DNA of 12,865 nt from Propionibacterium sp. GTDB taxonomy: Bacteria > Actinomycetota > Actinomycetes > Propionibacteriales > Propionibacteriaceae. How positions within the stretch are numbered: the stretch's first letter is position 1; each line of letters opens with the position of its first letter. Where the stretch lies: assembly GCA_012837465.1 (NCBI GenBank), contig DURG01000323.1, forward strand, positions 1 through 12,865. Reading direction: 5' to 3'. This document shows, piece by piece, positions 12,508 through 12,865 of this stretch. A program made the translations under genes and the position numbers. The notes below the pieces were generated by a model. It ran no database searches and was not told where the DNA came from. It saw only the letters and a program-made list of their open reading frames with translations.

Positions 12508-12865
12508 TCAGGCCTTGGCCAGATTGCGCAGCACGTACTGCAGGATGCCGCCGTGCTGGAAGTAGGAGCGCTCGCCGGGGGTGTCGATGCGCACCACCGC
12601 GTCGAAGACGGTCTCCTTGCCATCGGGGGCGACTGCGGTGACCTTGACGGTCTTCGGGGTCACGTTGTCGTTGAGCGCCGTGATGCCCTCGAAGGAGAAG
12701 GTCTCCTCACCGGTGAGGCCGAGCGAGTCAGCGTTCTGCCCGGCGGGGAACTGCAGCGGGAGGACGCCCATGCCGATGAGGTTGGAGCGGTGGATCCGCT
12801 CGTAGCTCTCGGCGATGACCACCTTGATGCCCAGCAGTGCTGTGCCCTTGGCGGCCCAGTCGCGC
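12508..12865 (-). CDS. acnA: Aconitate hydratase, C-terminal part (truncated by window edge)
   Basis: C-terminal 118 residues of an AcnA/IRP-type aconitase, the TCA-cycle enzyme that interconverts citrate and isocitrate using a [4Fe-4S] cluster. The visible part begins RDWAAKGTALLGIKVVIAE, continues with SYERIHRSNLIGMGVLPLQF, and ends with RIDTPGERSYFQHGGILQYVLRNLAKA before TGA. These match the swivelling domain 4, including the Arg of the S-R-D-W substrate-binding loop at the very edge and the SNLIGMGVLPL block. The cluster cysteines lie in the missing N-terminal part. The frame is intact up to the window edge, so there is no sign of a pseudogene. A hairpin terminator follows. Confidence 0.96.
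   Translation of the reverse strand, partial: RDWAAKGTALLGIKVVIAESYERIHRSNLIGMGVLPLQFPAGQNADSLGLTGEETFSFEGITALNDNVTPKTVKVTAVAPDGKETVFDAVVRIDTPGERSYFQHGGILQYVLRNLAKA

Noticed and set aside
1..12865. Search by eye for CRISPR repeats, transposases, integrases, toxin-antitoxin pairs or a defence operon
   Set aside because: None found; the orphan methylase has no nuclease or specificity partner, so calling it a defence system is not justified.

Overview
The window is a high-GC chromosomal segment of an actinobacterium. Four things point there: the strong G/C third-position bias; the neighbourhood DUF3000 – HRDC-type ribonuclease D – dxs, which is characteristic of Actinobacteria; the tRNA-Gly/Cys/Val cluster; and many start codons sitting 6-7 bases after a TANNNT -10 box, the layout of leaderless mRNAs common in this phylum. 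A propionibacterial lineage is possible but is only a guess. I see no insertion sequence, CRISPR array, prophage or recognisable defence island. Most of the window is housekeeping or conserved accessory genes.

Left part (1-6276). A 5'-truncated iron-sulfur protein with two 4Fe-4S motifs and a C-terminal four-cysteine knuckle is followed by a PIG-L/LmbE-type deacetylase, whose promoter carries a CsoR/CstR-like inverted repeat. Converging on it is a minus-strand pair: a PaiB-like FMN-binding protein, then 6 bp later an unusual pyruvate-kinase-like protein. The latter has a helical N-terminal extension, an enlarged B region, no C-terminal domain and a Lys at the position tied to K+ independence. 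Divergent from PaiB, across an almost symmetrical overlapping promoter, runs a TauE/SafE-type transporter. It is followed by a TRIC/UPF0126 channel-like membrane protein and a small stand-alone DNA-methylase-like protein whose start overlaps the channel's stop.

Middle (6277-6983). Three minus-strand tRNA genes (Gly-GCC, Cys-GCA, Val-GAC) have a clear promoter and an excellent intrinsic terminator. A second valine tRNA (CAC) lies divergently on the plus strand.

Right part (6984-12865). Plus strand: a CbiX/SirB-like protein that lacks the usual N-terminal catalytic His, msrB (methionine sulfoxide reductase B), a DUF3000 protein, and a ribonuclease D-like exonuclease coupled to it by a 4-bp overlap. 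The exonuclease overlaps dxs tail-to-tail by 10 bp. Minus strand: the C-terminus of aconitase, a terminator hairpin, a conserved actinobacterial protein of unknown function, and dxs (first step of the MEP isoprenoid pathway).

The genes do not form one pathway. The most unusual signals are the shared-minus-10 bidirectional promoter between PaiB and TauE, the atypical pyruvate kinase, the permuted methylase and the CsoR-like operator in front of the deacetylase gene.
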